Positions 44,042-52,021 of a stretch of 64,000 bases of DNA are shown here, piece after piece (within the stretch, counting starts at the first letter, position 1; each line of letters opens with the position of its first letter). The notes under the pieces are model-generated. The model saw nothing but the letters and a program-made list of their open reading frames with translations. It did no database searches and had not been told where the DNA came from. Source of the stretch: UBA1783 sp964449115 (GTDB lineage: Bacteria > Bacillota_I > Bacilli_A > Erysipelotrichales > Erysipelotrichaceae); NCBI GenBank assembly GCA_964449115.1, contig CAYUXW010000001.1:1-64000 (forward strand), given 5' to 3'. Position numbers and translations under genes: made by a program.

Positions 44042-44791
44042 ATGAGCAATATTAAAAAAGTATTAGGATGTCTAAGAAGAGCTGACAATGATTATAATCT
44101 GATCAATGAAAACGATAAAATATATGTTGGAATATCAGGTGGAAAAGATTCATCAGTTCTTTTATATTGTCTTTATCTATATCAGAGATTCTCACAAAAG
44201 AATTATCAGCTAGTTCCTATCTATTGTGACATGGGTTTTGGTGATAATAATATTGATGAATTAGTAGAGTTTTTCAGGCAGTTTAATTTGGAAATAATCA
44301 AATATCCAACACAGATAAAGGAAATACTGCAACTACATCTCACCAAAGAAGGCAAATATGAGTGTTCATTATGCTCAAAACTGAGAAAAGGTGCCATTAT
44401 TGAAGCAGCTAAAGAATATGGTTGTAATAAAGTAGCTTTTGGTCATCATTCAGATGATGCTGTAGAAACCTTATTTATGAATATGATACACGGTGGAAGG
44501 ATAGCTACATTTTTGCCGGACATCTACTTATCAAGAATGGATGTAAACTTAATAAGACCTTTAGTCTATGCTTTTGAGAGTGATATTTCTAAAGCCATTA
44601 ATGATCTGAAAATTCCTATTGTTAATTCTGGATGCATTAATGATGGGAATACTGAACGTGATAACATTAAAAAACTACTAGATGATATTTATAACACTTA
44701 TAAATGTCGTGAAACTTTTCAGCTTATGCTGAGAAATTATAAAAAAGTCCAGATTTTTGAGCCAAAAGAAAAAGAGTCTATAGATGATTAA
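44042..44791 (+). CDS. TtcA-like tRNA 2-thiolation ATPase
   Basis: The 249-residue protein is a PP-loop ATP pyrophosphatase with SGGKDS (32-37), an internal cysteine pair C108/C111 (CSLC), FGHHSDDAVETL (133-144) and a further cysteine C198. This is the pattern of the TtcA/TtuA group, iron-sulphur enzymes that insert sulphur at C2 of tRNA pyrimidines. Which base is modified cannot be told. The ATG at 44042 follows a TATAAT (44021-44026) with a very short leader; an earlier in-frame start overlaps that promoter. It is the only + strand gene in the right half and is divergent from truB. Confidence 0.85.
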   Translation: MSNIKKVLGCLRRADNDYNLINENDKIYVGISGGKDSSVLLYCLYLYQRFSQKNYQLVPIYCDMGFGDNNIDELVEFFRQFNLEIIKYPTQIKEILQLHLTKEGKYECSLCSKLRKGAIIEAAKEYGCNKVAFGHHSDDAVETLFMNMIHGGRIATFLPDIYLSRMDVNLIRPLVYAFESDISKAINDLKIPIVNSGCINDGNTERDNIKKLLDDIYNTYKCRETFQLMLRNYKKVQIFEPKEKESIDD

Positions 44792-44820
44792 TTATAATTA
44801 TATTAAAATAGACTCTTTTT
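44769..44820. terminator. Bidirectional terminator with long loop
   Basis: The 12-bp stem AAAAAGAGTCTA (44769-44780) / TAGACTCTTTTT (44809-44820) has a 28-nt loop. The left arm is inside the ttcA-like coding end. T-rich tails are present on both strands, ending the ttcA-like gene and the lipoprotein pair. Confidence 0.82.
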
Positions 44821-44825
44821 TAAAT

Positions 44826-46082
44826 TTACTCAGCTACTTTTATAAATACATCCCCAGATTTAGAAGATAATATATTTGCATCAAGCCTTAGTTCGTTGAT
44901 AGATTTGATAGTAACCGCAAATCCATCAGGTTCAGCACCATTAGTCCAGACAGCTTTAAAGGCTTTATTTCTATTTTGCCAATTCATTGAAGTTCCGGAA
45001 ATACGATGATACTCATTAAGTATAGCTTTTTTAATAGTACTACCATCCATATAGAATTCATGTAATTCAAAACTCCAGTTTTCATGTAAAATTATATAAC
45101 TTCCGTTAGCTATATTGACGTAAACTCCTTCAAAATTCGAATTAACATAGCTTTTTACCATTTCATTGTAGTCGATGCTATAAGCACTGCCATCCCAATA
45201 TAATTCAAAATACTCTTCATAGACGTCTTTTACATATTTATATCTATCTTCATAGGTTACATTATATTTATATCTATAATATCCACTCATTCCTAGATAT
45301 TCAACTTTTGTTACAACCATCCCTGGTTTAATATCTTCAACAAACCAGGCAACTTCCTGTTCAGAATCACTCCATTTTTGTTTTTCTGGAGCTTTATAGC
45401 CATAATCGGCTGCTTTCTTGTTTGGATCATAGTTATTACTTAAAGTAGTAGCTGATGAATCTCCTCCAGAATCACCACCTGATGAACCTTCGCCAGAATC
45501 TCCAGAAGAGCCTCCACTTGATATGGTATTGACTACCACCTTCTGCAGTTCAAGTTTGCCATCTTTTACAGCTGCTTCACCATCATATTCAGCAATATAC
45601 TTTCCATCACCAGAAACATATTTTACTAAAAACTTTATTGTATCTTCTTCTACTTCTTTGGAGATCAGCGTATAGGTACCGCCCATACCAGAAGTAACAT
45701 TCTTGTCAACTCCTTCCAGAAGGTCTTTAAATACGCTTGGACCAAGATCCTTCAGAGTGTGATTGAATTCAATTATTTCAAATTTCTCAATTACCCAGCC
45801 ATTTTTGGTAGCAACTGATTTTACCTGATACTTTGCTTCATAGTCATACAAAGCTGAACTGCCAACATAGCTTACAACAAGCTCATCAGTCTTCTTATCA
45901 CAGGTTCTTGAAACTATTGTGTATGTACCAGTATAATCGTTATTATCCAAAATAGAATCCTGCCCTTTCAGATACTGCTCAATAGCATTTTCAGCGATAG
46001 GCTCAAGTGTTATTTCTTTATTGCATCCAAATAAAGATATTAGCACTAAAGAAACAACAATCAATTTAATAAATTTTTTCAT
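44826..46082 (-). CDS. Repeat-containing lipoprotein, copy 1
   Basis: The 418-residue protein starts with a lipoprotein signal peptide ending LISLFGC (Cys20), so it should be lipid-anchored outside the membrane. Two similar halves of about 85 residues follow (with GTYTIVSRTCDK and GTYTLISKEVEE as matching strands), then a Ser/Gly-rich linker (about 195-220), a short YDPNKKAADYGYKAP segment and a C-terminal domain. It is paralogous to the gene just upstream (46126-47379). The ATG at 46082 follows AAGGAGGG. No known domain was recognised. The two copies are probably co-transcribed, since only 43 nt separate them. Confidence 0.85.
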   Translation of the reverse strand: MKKFIKLIVVSLVLISLFGCNKEITLEPIAENAIEQYLKGQDSILDNNDYTGTYTIVSRTCDKKTDELVVSYVGSSALYDYEAKYQVKSVATKNGWVIEKFEIIEFNHTLKDLGPSVFKDLLEGVDKNVTSGMGGTYTLISKEVEEDTIKFLVKYVSGDGKYIAEYDGEAAVKDGKLELQKVVVNTISSGGSSGDSGEGSSGGDSGGDSSATTLSNNYDPNKKAADYGYKAPEKQKWSDSEQEVAWFVEDIKPGMVVTKVEYLGMSGYYRYKYNVTYEDRYKYVKDVYEEYFELYWDGSAYSIDYNEMVKSYVNSNFEGVYVNIANGSYIILHENWSFELHEFYMDGSTIKKAILNEYHRISGTSMNWQNRNKAFKAVWTNGAEPDGFAVTIKSINELRLDANILSSKSGDVFIKVAE

Positions 46083-47379
46083 AATATATTTTACCCTCCT
46101 TGTATTTAACAAATGGTTTATTTCTTTATGGAACTTTTATAAATGTATCTCCTGATTTAGAAGATAATATATCTACATCAAGTTTTAATTCATTGATAGA
46201 TTTGATACTTATCGCAAATCCATCAGGTTCAGTACCATTAGTCCAGACAGACTTAAAGGCTTTATCTCTATTTTGCCATTTCATTGAAGTTCCAGAAATT
46301 CGATAATACTCATTAAGTACAGCTTCTTTGATTGTACTGCCATCCATATAGAATTCATGTAATTCAAATTTCCAGTTTTTATGCATTATAATATAGCTTC
46401 CATTGGCTGTATTGACATAAACTCCTTCAAAATTGGCCATAACATCAGTGCTGATTGGATTTGAAACTGTAGTTTTCAGTCCTTCTGGCAAATCAAATAA
46501 CCAGTAATTCCAGACATGGACATCTGTTACATATTTGTAAACATCTTCAAAAGTCACATCGGTGTTAATAATTGTTCCACTCCATGAATGGATGATTACT
46601 TTTGTCACAATAACTCCAGGTCTTTCTTTTTCGATATAATTTTTAATTAAATATTCATCACTGCTGAAAAACGGTTGAGTTGGAGCTTTATAGCCATAAT
46701 CGGCTGCTTTCTTGTTTGGATCATAGTTATTACTTAAAGTAGTAGCTGATGAATCTCCTCCAGAATCACCACCTGATGAACCTTCGCCAGAATCTCCAGA
46801 AGAGCCTCCACTTGATATGGTATTGACTACCACCTTCTGCAGTTCAAGTTTGCCATCTTTTACAGCTGCTTCTCCATCATATTCAGCGATATACTTTCCA
46901 TCACCAGAAACATATTTTATTACAAAACTGACTATGCCATCTTTTACTTCCTTGGAGATCAGCGAATAGGTACCGCCCATACCAGAAGTGACATTCTTGT
47001 CAACTCCTTCCAGAAGGTCTTTAAATACGCTTGGGCCAAGATCCTTCATAGTATGATTACTGTCAACTATTTCAAATTTTTCAATTACCCAGCCATTTTT
47101 GGTAGCGACTGATTTTACCTGATATTTAGCTTCATAGTCAAATAGAGCTGAACTACCAACATAAGATACAACAAGCTCATCAGTCTTCTTATCACAGGTT
47201 CTTGAAACTATTGTGTATGTACCAGTAAAATCATTATTATCCAATATTGGATCCTGCCCTTTAAGATACTGTTCGATAGCATTTTCAGCGATAGGATCAA
47301 GTGTTATTTCTTTATTGCATCCAAATAAGGATATAAACACTAAAGAAATAACAAAAATTAATTTAAGAATTTTTTTCAT
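44830..47379 (-). repeat. Tandem duplication of a lipoprotein gene with an identical core
   Basis: Two copies of about 1.25 kb lie head to tail. Bases 45387-45578 and 46681-46872 (192 nt, covering the Ser/Gly linker and its flanks) are identical by direct reading, while the adjoining segments 45150-45386 and 46440-46680 differ strongly. The outer parts are similar but not identical. Confidence 0.92.
46126..47379 (-). CDS. Repeat-containing lipoprotein, copy 2
   Basis: The 417-residue paralogue of the preceding entry has the same plan: signal peptide with lipobox SLFGC, two repeated beta-rich halves, a Ser/Gly linker and a C-terminal domain. The N-terminal 220 residues and the last 90 or so are nearly identical to copy 1. 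The segment just after the linker (PFFSSDEYLIKNYIEKERPG onward, about 80 residues) is strongly diverged. The ATG at 47379 follows TAGGAGA and has its own promoter upstream. The function is unknown; surface exposure is inferred from the lipobox. Confidence 0.85.
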   Translation of the reverse strand: MKKILKLIFVISLVFISLFGCNKEITLDPIAENAIEQYLKGQDPILDNNDFTGTYTIVSRTCDKKTDELVVSYVGSSALFDYEAKYQVKSVATKNGWVIEKFEIVDSNHTMKDLGPSVFKDLLEGVDKNVTSGMGGTYSLISKEVKDGIVSFVIKYVSGDGKYIAEYDGEAAVKDGKLELQKVVVNTISSGGSSGDSGEGSSGGDSGGDSSATTLSNNYDPNKKAADYGYKAPTQPFFSSDEYLIKNYIEKERPGVIVTKVIIHSWSGTIINTDVTFEDVYKYVTDVHVWNYWLFDLPEGLKTTVSNPISTDVMANFEGVYVNTANGSYIIMHKNWKFELHEFYMDGSTIKEAVLNEYYRISGTSMKWQNRDKAFKSVWTNGTEPDGFAISIKSINELKLDVDILSSKSGDTFIKVP

Positions 47380-47419
47380 AATTTTTAATCTCCTAATAAT
47401 AAGCATTATTTTTATGTAG

Positions 47420-47448
47420 CTTATAAATAACATTACTTGTCTACTCAA
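47420..47448 (-). promoter_or_regulatory. Promoter of the lipoprotein pair
   Basis: On the - strand TTGAGT (47448 to 47443) and TATAAG (47425 to 47420) are spaced by 17 nt, giving a leader of about 34 nt to the ATG at 47379. The rest of the 266-nt gap up to psuG is very AT-rich and shows nothing else but the psuG terminator. Confidence 0.55.
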
Positions 47449-47627
47449 AATTATTGTAAAACAATTTTGTATAGGTTTATATTTTAGATTTGGTTAAAAT
47501 CCAAACATATAATTCTTTTATATTTTTTTACAACATTAAATTATTATATCTGATTTATAATTTGTTATTTTTTTAACTAGATCTTTATATATAAAATATA
47601 TCATTTATAAAAAAAGAAGTAAATAAA

Positions 47628-47647
47628 AACAGTTCTTTCGAACTGTT
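47628..47647 (-). terminator. Terminator of psuK-psuG
   Basis: The 8-bp stem AACAGTTC (47628-47635) / GAACTGTT (47640-47647) has a TTTC loop (GAAA on the transcript strand). Read on the - strand it is followed by a T-rich run. It overlaps the psuG stop codon. Confidence 0.85.
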
Positions 47648-48569
47648 ATTTCTTTAATTTGGCATATTCTACTGCAATTTCACTGGCTACTCTAGCATTG
47701 TTATAAGCTAACTGCAAGTTAGATGCAAATGACTCACCTTTAGTCATATCTTTGATATTAGCTAATAAGAATGGTGTTGTTTCTTTTCCTTTTATACCCT
47801 GCTCATCAGCTAATTTTAATGCATTATTGATAACATTTTCCATTTCATCAAAGTCTAAAGAATATTCTTCTGGAATTGGATTAGCAATTAATACTCCACC
47901 ATTCAATTTCAAATCCCATTTAGTTTTCAAAATCTTAGCAGCTGTTTTAGCATCTGGCAAGTTATAATCAACACCAAAACCAGATTTTCTTGTATAGAAA
48001 GCTGGAAAATCATCAGTTTTATAGCCTAAAACTGGAACACCCATTGTTTCCAAATATTCCAAAGTTAAACCTATATCTAAAATAGATTTACATCCAGCAC
48101 CTACTACAGCTACATTGGTATGGGCTAATTCCTGTAAATCAGCTGAAATATCCATAGTTTGCTGTGCTCCTCTATGAACTCCTCCAATACCGCCTGTAGC
48201 AAATATAGGAATACCAGCCATTTCAGCAATCATCATGGTAGTTGCAACTGTAGTAGCTCCATTTTGTTTTGTAGCTATATATGTAGCCACATCTCTTCTA
48301 GAAACTTTGCCAATATTTTCAGCTTTACACATCAGCATCAGTTCATCAGCATTTAAACCTACTTTTAATTTGCCATCAATAATAGCTGTAGTTGCTGGAA
48401 TTGCTCCTGCTTCTCTGACAATTTTTTCAACATTATTAGCAAATTCAACGTTTTCAGGATAAGGCATACCATGTGAGAGAATCGTAGATTCCAGCGCTAC
48501 GACTGGTTTGCCATCTTTAATTGCTGAAGCTATTTCATCAGTAATACTCAAATACTTTTTTAATTTCAT
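47646..48569 (-). CDS. psuG: Pseudouridine-5'-phosphate glycosidase
   Basis: PsuG splits pseudouridine 5'-phosphate into uracil and ribose 5-phosphate, breaking the C-C glycosidic bond. The 307-residue protein shows the family landmarks VALESTILSHGMPYPEN, TTAIIDGKLKVGL, SRRDVATYIA, ATGGIGGVHRGA, VVGAGCKSILDI and TDDFPAFYTRKSG. It overlaps psuK by ATGA, and the two form a complete pseudouridine salvage pathway. Source RNA could be internal tRNA/rRNA turnover or diet. Confidence 0.95.
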   Translation of the reverse strand: MKLKKYLSITDEIASAIKDGKPVVALESTILSHGMPYPENVEFANNVEKIVREAGAIPATTAIIDGKLKVGLNADELMLMCKAENIGKVSRRDVATYIATKQNGATTVATTMMIAEMAGIPIFATGGIGGVHRGAQQTMDISADLQELAHTNVAVVGAGCKSILDIGLTLEYLETMGVPVLGYKTDDFPAFYTRKSGFGVDYNLPDAKTAAKILKTKWDLKLNGGVLIANPIPEEYSLDFDEMENVINNALKLADEQGIKGKETTPFLLANIKDMTKGESFASNLQLAYNNARVASEIAVEYAKLKK

Positions 48570-49501
48570 TTTAAACCTCTTTCTTTAATAATAATCTCTT
48601 CAATCTTCTCTAAACTCATTTCAGGGTTGATTGTTTCTGTTGTACTTATTGCGATAACTCCTGCGGCTAAAGCATAATCTAAAGTCTTTTCAATATCAAA
48701 TTTATTAACATAACTATAAATTACACCAGCCATAAAGGAATCACCAGCTCCTGAAGCATTAACCATTTCAACTTCTTTAAAAGCCTTTATATAGCTATTG
48801 CCTAAATAATCATAATATAAACATCCACCTTTTCCAAGAGAAACAAATACTCTTTTAACACCTTTTTCAATAAGAATCTTACACGCTTCAATTTTATTCT
48901 GATATCCATCGGTAGGGTGTTCTGACAAAACAGCTAATTCTATTTCGTTCGGTTTGATGGTGTGAATATAAGGAAGATATTTTTTTATTCTTTTAGCATA
49001 TGCACTGCTGACCGGATCACAAAAGATATCAGTGGTAAAGTTTTGACAGATAAATTGCAAAGCTTCTTCTGAAAGGCAAGGATCAATAGTGATAACTTCA
49101 GCATTTCTAATAACATAATCGATTTTTTTAAGGTAGTCAACAGTAATATTGTTAACAATATGCATATCACTTAATGATACATACATATCACCTTTTTCAT
49201 CCAACATACATAAATAAGAAGATGAAGTTTCATTTTTTACAGTCATGGCATAAGAAAAATCTATTCCAGCATTAATTGAGTATTCCTTGATAAAACTGCC
49301 ATTATTATCATCACCAATAGCAGTAATTATCTTAGTGGGATAACCGATTCTGGCTAAATTTTCTAAGACATTTCTAGTAACTCCACCAACAGAAATAGAC
49401 ATATAACCAGGATTAGAATCATGCAAAATCAAAGGGTTTTTACTTCGACCATTGATATCAACATTTGCTGCTCCAATACCTAAAACATATTTTTCTTTCA
49501 T
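48566..49501 (-). CDS. psuK: Pseudouridine kinase (PfkB family)
   Basis: PsuK phosphorylates pseudouridine to the 5'-phosphate that PsuG then cleaves. The 311-residue carbohydrate kinase has an N-terminal GIGAANVDINGRS, SVGGVTRNVLENLARIG, and the C-terminal PfkB signature VNASGAGDSFMAGV with the catalytic Asp. Pairing with psuG, with a 4-nt overlap, fixes the substrate better than the sequence alone would. The ATG follows TTGGAG. No dedicated transporter or regulator is adjacent. Confidence 0.92.
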   Translation of the reverse strand: MKEKYVLGIGAANVDINGRSKNPLILHDSNPGYMSISVGGVTRNVLENLARIGYPTKIITAIGDDNNGSFIKEYSINAGIDFSYAMTVKNETSSSYLCMLDEKGDMYVSLSDMHIVNNITVDYLKKIDYVIRNAEVITIDPCLSEEALQFICQNFTTDIFCDPVSSAYAKRIKKYLPYIHTIKPNEIELAVLSEHPTDGYQNKIEACKILIEKGVKRVFVSLGKGGCLYYDYLGNSYIKAFKEVEMVNASGAGDSFMAGVIYSYVNKFDIEKTLDYALAAGVIAISTTETINPEMSLEKIEEIIIKERGLK

Positions 49502-49518
49502 ACACTAACTCCAAAGAT

Positions 49519-49548
49519 ATTATAACATATCAGAATATATTAAAAGAA
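49519..49548 (-). promoter_or_regulatory. Candidate psuK-psuG promoter
   Basis: A perfect TATAAT on the - strand (49524 to 49519) lies 18 nt upstream of the psuK ATG. The -35 region falls in the rbfA terminator stem and is poor (TTCTTT at 18 nt). Confidence 0.35.
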
Positions 49549-49569
49549 GAGAATTTTATTTCTCTTCTT
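49544..49569 (-). terminator. Terminator of the rimP-nusA-infB-rbfA operon
   Basis: The 10-bp stem AAGAAGAGAA (49544-49553) / TTCTCTTCTT (49560-49569) has a 6-nt loop that holds the rbfA stop codon. On the - strand a T/A-rich tail follows. It separates the translation operon from psuK-psuG. Confidence 0.75.
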
Positions 49570-49906
49570 CTATGTTTAATTGATTAATTATCTCATCTAT
49601 GCGATTAGCATTTTGAAGTGAAGTATCTAAGATAAAGATAAGTTCTGGACATTTTTTAATTTTAATTTTTTTAGCCAGCCTACTTCTTATTAATCCTTTT
49701 GCTTTATTTAAAGCAGCTAAGCGATACTCATCCTTTTGATACTTATCTAAGAAAGTTACAAATACTCTGGCAATTGAACTGTCGTTATTTAATATTACAT
49801 CAGTAATTGTTACATAACCTACATTTGAATCTTTTACATCATCTCTGATTATCATCGTTAAATGCCTTAAAATTTCAGACTGCAGTCTTTCTTTTTTTAA
49901 TGACAT
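49556..49906 (-). CDS. rbfA: Ribosome-binding factor A
   Basis: RbfA helps mature the 5' end region of 16S rRNA in the 30S subunit. The 116-residue KH-fold protein has family features: RLQSEILRHLTMIIRDD near the start, VTITDVILNNDSSIARVFVTFLD, and the C-terminal CPELIFILDTSLQNANRIDEIINQL. It follows infB by 5 nt; the small ylxP gene often found between them is absent. Its usual downstream neighbours truB-ribF are displaced by about 5.5 kb. Confidence 0.95.
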   Translation of the reverse strand: MSLKKERLQSEILRHLTMIIRDDVKDSNVGYVTITDVILNNDSSIARVFVTFLDKYQKDEYRLAALNKAKGLIRSRLAKKIKIKKCPELIFILDTSLQNANRIDEIINQLNIEEEK

Positions 49907-49911
49907 AGTTA

Positions 49912-51738
49912 TTACTCCTTAACTTCCTGATCTTCAAATGCTTCAATAACATCATCTACCTTGACATCGTTGTATCTTTCAATAGTCAGTCCGCATTCAT
50001 AACCTGCTTTAACTTCTTTGACATTATCTTTAAAGCGCTGTAGAGACCCTAATATACCGGTATAAATAACGACACCGTTTCTAATCAATCTGACTCCACT
50101 GTTATTTTTTATGATTCCATCATCAACATAGCAACCTGCAATGGTACCAATTCTACTAACTTTAAACAACTGTCTTACTGTTGCCTGCCCTAGCACTACT
50201 TCTTCATAAACTGGTGCCAGCATACCCTTCATAATAGATTCCAATTCTTCAAGAGCTTTATAGATTATATTATGAAGACGAATAGATATACCATTTTCTT
50301 CAGCCATTCTTTTAACTGTGGCGTTTGGTCTGACATTAAATCCATAGATAATGGCATTTGATGTGGTCGCCAACATGATATCTGATTCAGTTATTGCTCC
50401 AGCAGCAGCTCTTAATACTCTGATTTTAACTTCATCATTTGAAAGTTTTTCCATTGAACTTTGAACTGCTTCAGCACTGCCAGCCACATCAGCCTTAACT
50501 ATGATATCCAATTGCTGTAGATCACCTTCTTTAATCTTAGAAGCAATATCATCAAGACTAAGTACTGTTGATCTTCTTTCAAGTTCTATTTTAGCCTGAG
50601 CTCTATTGTCAGCAACAGTTCTTGCGCGTTTTTCATCAGCAAATACTTTAAAGTGATCACCCGCTTCAGGAACATCTGATAAACCGATAATTTCTACAGG
50701 CATTGAAGGCTTGGCAGTTTTAATTTCCTTGCCTTTATCATCAGTCATTTTTCTAATACGACAGAAAGCAGAACCGACTACTAGACAATCACTTGAATTT
50801 AGTGTTCCATTTTGAACCAATAAAGTAGCTACAGGACCTCTTCCTCGATCCAGTTTTGCTTCTACAACCGTACCAGTAGCCAATTTTTCTGGATTAGCTT
50901 TTAATTCTAAAACTTCAGATAACAATAAAATCATTTCTAACAATGTTTGAACACCTTCACCAGATTTAGCACTTATTTTAGTAAACATTGTGCTTCCTCC
51001 CCATTCTTCTGGTATCAATCCATAATCAGCCAGTTCATTGTATACTCTGTCAACATTGGCATTATGTTTATCAATTTTATTGATAGCAATAATAATTGGT
51101 ACATCTGCGGCTCTAGCATGGTCAATTGCTTCCTTTGTCTGAGGCATTACACCATCATCTGCTGCAACAATAACAACAACTATATCAGTCATCTTGGCCC
51201 CTCTAGAACGCATGGCTGTGAAAGCCTCATGTCCTGGAGTATCCAAGAAAGTAACTTTTTGACCATTTACAGTTGTCTGGTATGCTCCAATATGTTGAGT
51301 TATACCCCCAAATTCACCTGCTGTAACATTAGTATTTCTAATAAAGTCAAGTAAAGTAGTTTTACCATGGTCAACATGTCCCATAATAGTTACAATTGGC
51401 GCTCTTGGTAATAAATCTTCAGGATTATCTTCAACATCATCTTCCAAAGAATTAGAATCGACTACTTCTTCTTTGGTAATATTGATGTTATACTCCAAGG
51501 CGACTAGTTCAATTGTATCATCGTCTAAAGACGTATTGACAGTGTACATTTTACCTAACATAAATAAGAATTTAATAATTTCAGCTGGTGACTTATTAAT
51601 CTTTTCTGCTAGTTCTTTAACAGTGATGCCTTCCTGATAAGTACAATCCTTTACCACATCATTTTTCTTATTGTAATTGCGATTATACTTTTTATTGCTG
51701 TTATTTCTTCTTTTTTTGTTTGGTTTTTTATTTGTCAT
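49912..51738 (-). CDS. infB: Translation initiation factor IF-2
   Basis: IF2 is the GTPase that places fMet-tRNA on the 30S subunit and promotes subunit joining. The 608-residue form is short, with a lysine/asparagine-rich N-terminus (about 30 residues) and one IF2N domain (KELAEKINKSPAEIIKFLF). The GTPase domain has GHVDHGKTTLLD, DTPGHEAF and NKID, followed by domains II, III and IV. The ATG at 51738 is 7 nt after GGTGG, which excludes the start at 51756. ylxQ (L7Ae-like) is missing between it and ylxR. Confidence 0.96.
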   Translation of the reverse strand: MTNKKPNKKRRNNSNKKYNRNYNKKNDVVKDCTYQEGITVKELAEKINKSPAEIIKFLFMLGKMYTVNTSLDDDTIELVALEYNINITKEEVVDSNSLEDDVEDNPEDLLPRAPIVTIMGHVDHGKTTLLDFIRNTNVTAGEFGGITQHIGAYQTTVNGQKVTFLDTPGHEAFTAMRSRGAKMTDIVVVIVAADDGVMPQTKEAIDHARAADVPIIIAINKIDKHNANVDRVYNELADYGLIPEEWGGSTMFTKISAKSGEGVQTLLEMILLLSEVLELKANPEKLATGTVVEAKLDRGRGPVATLLVQNGTLNSSDCLVVGSAFCRIRKMTDDKGKEIKTAKPSMPVEIIGLSDVPEAGDHFKVFADEKRARTVADNRAQAKIELERRSTVLSLDDIASKIKEGDLQQLDIIVKADVAGSAEAVQSSMEKLSNDEVKIRVLRAAAGAITESDIMLATTSNAIIYGFNVRPNATVKRMAEENGISIRLHNIIYKALEELESIMKGMLAPVYEEVVLGQATVRQLFKVSRIGTIAGCYVDDGIIKNNSGVRLIRNGVVIYTGILGSLQRFKDNVKEVKAGYECGLTIERYNDVKVDDVIEAFEDQEVKE

Positions 51739-51761
51739 AACTGCACCACCTTTCATTTAAT

Positions 51762-52019
51762 TTATAATAATGAATCTAATTCATCATAAACAGTTTCTTT
51801 TACTTCGCATTCAAGTTGCTTAGCAAGAAGATTTTTACTTCTTGCTAAGGCAAACACATCTTTATCTTTTTTAAGATAGGCTCCTCGGCCATTCATTTTT
51901 CCAGTCAAATCTACAACAACTTCATTTTCAGGAGTTCTTACAACTCTGATTAATTCTTTCTTTGGAAAACGCTCATTAGTAATAATGCATTTTCTCATTG
52001 GTATTTTTCTTTTCTTCAA
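51762..52019 (-). CDS. ylxR: YlxR family RNA-binding protein
   Basis: The 85-residue protein matches the YlxR/DUF448 family by IPMRKCIITNERFPKKELIRVV, the central TGKMNGRGAYL and a helical end. It is thought to bind RNA or to regulate transcription; recent work links YlxR to RNase P, which I cannot test here. The start is a TTG at 52019 with GAGGA (52030-52026) at 6 nt inside the nusA end; an internal ATG at 51998 would cut off the conserved KKRKIP. It lies between nusA (2 nt away) and infB. Confidence 0.88.
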   Translation of the reverse strand: MKKRKIPMRKCIITNERFPKKELIRVVRTPENEVVVDLTGKMNGRGAYLKKDKDVFALARSKNLLAKQLECEVKETVYDELDSLL

Positions 52020-52021
52020 TC

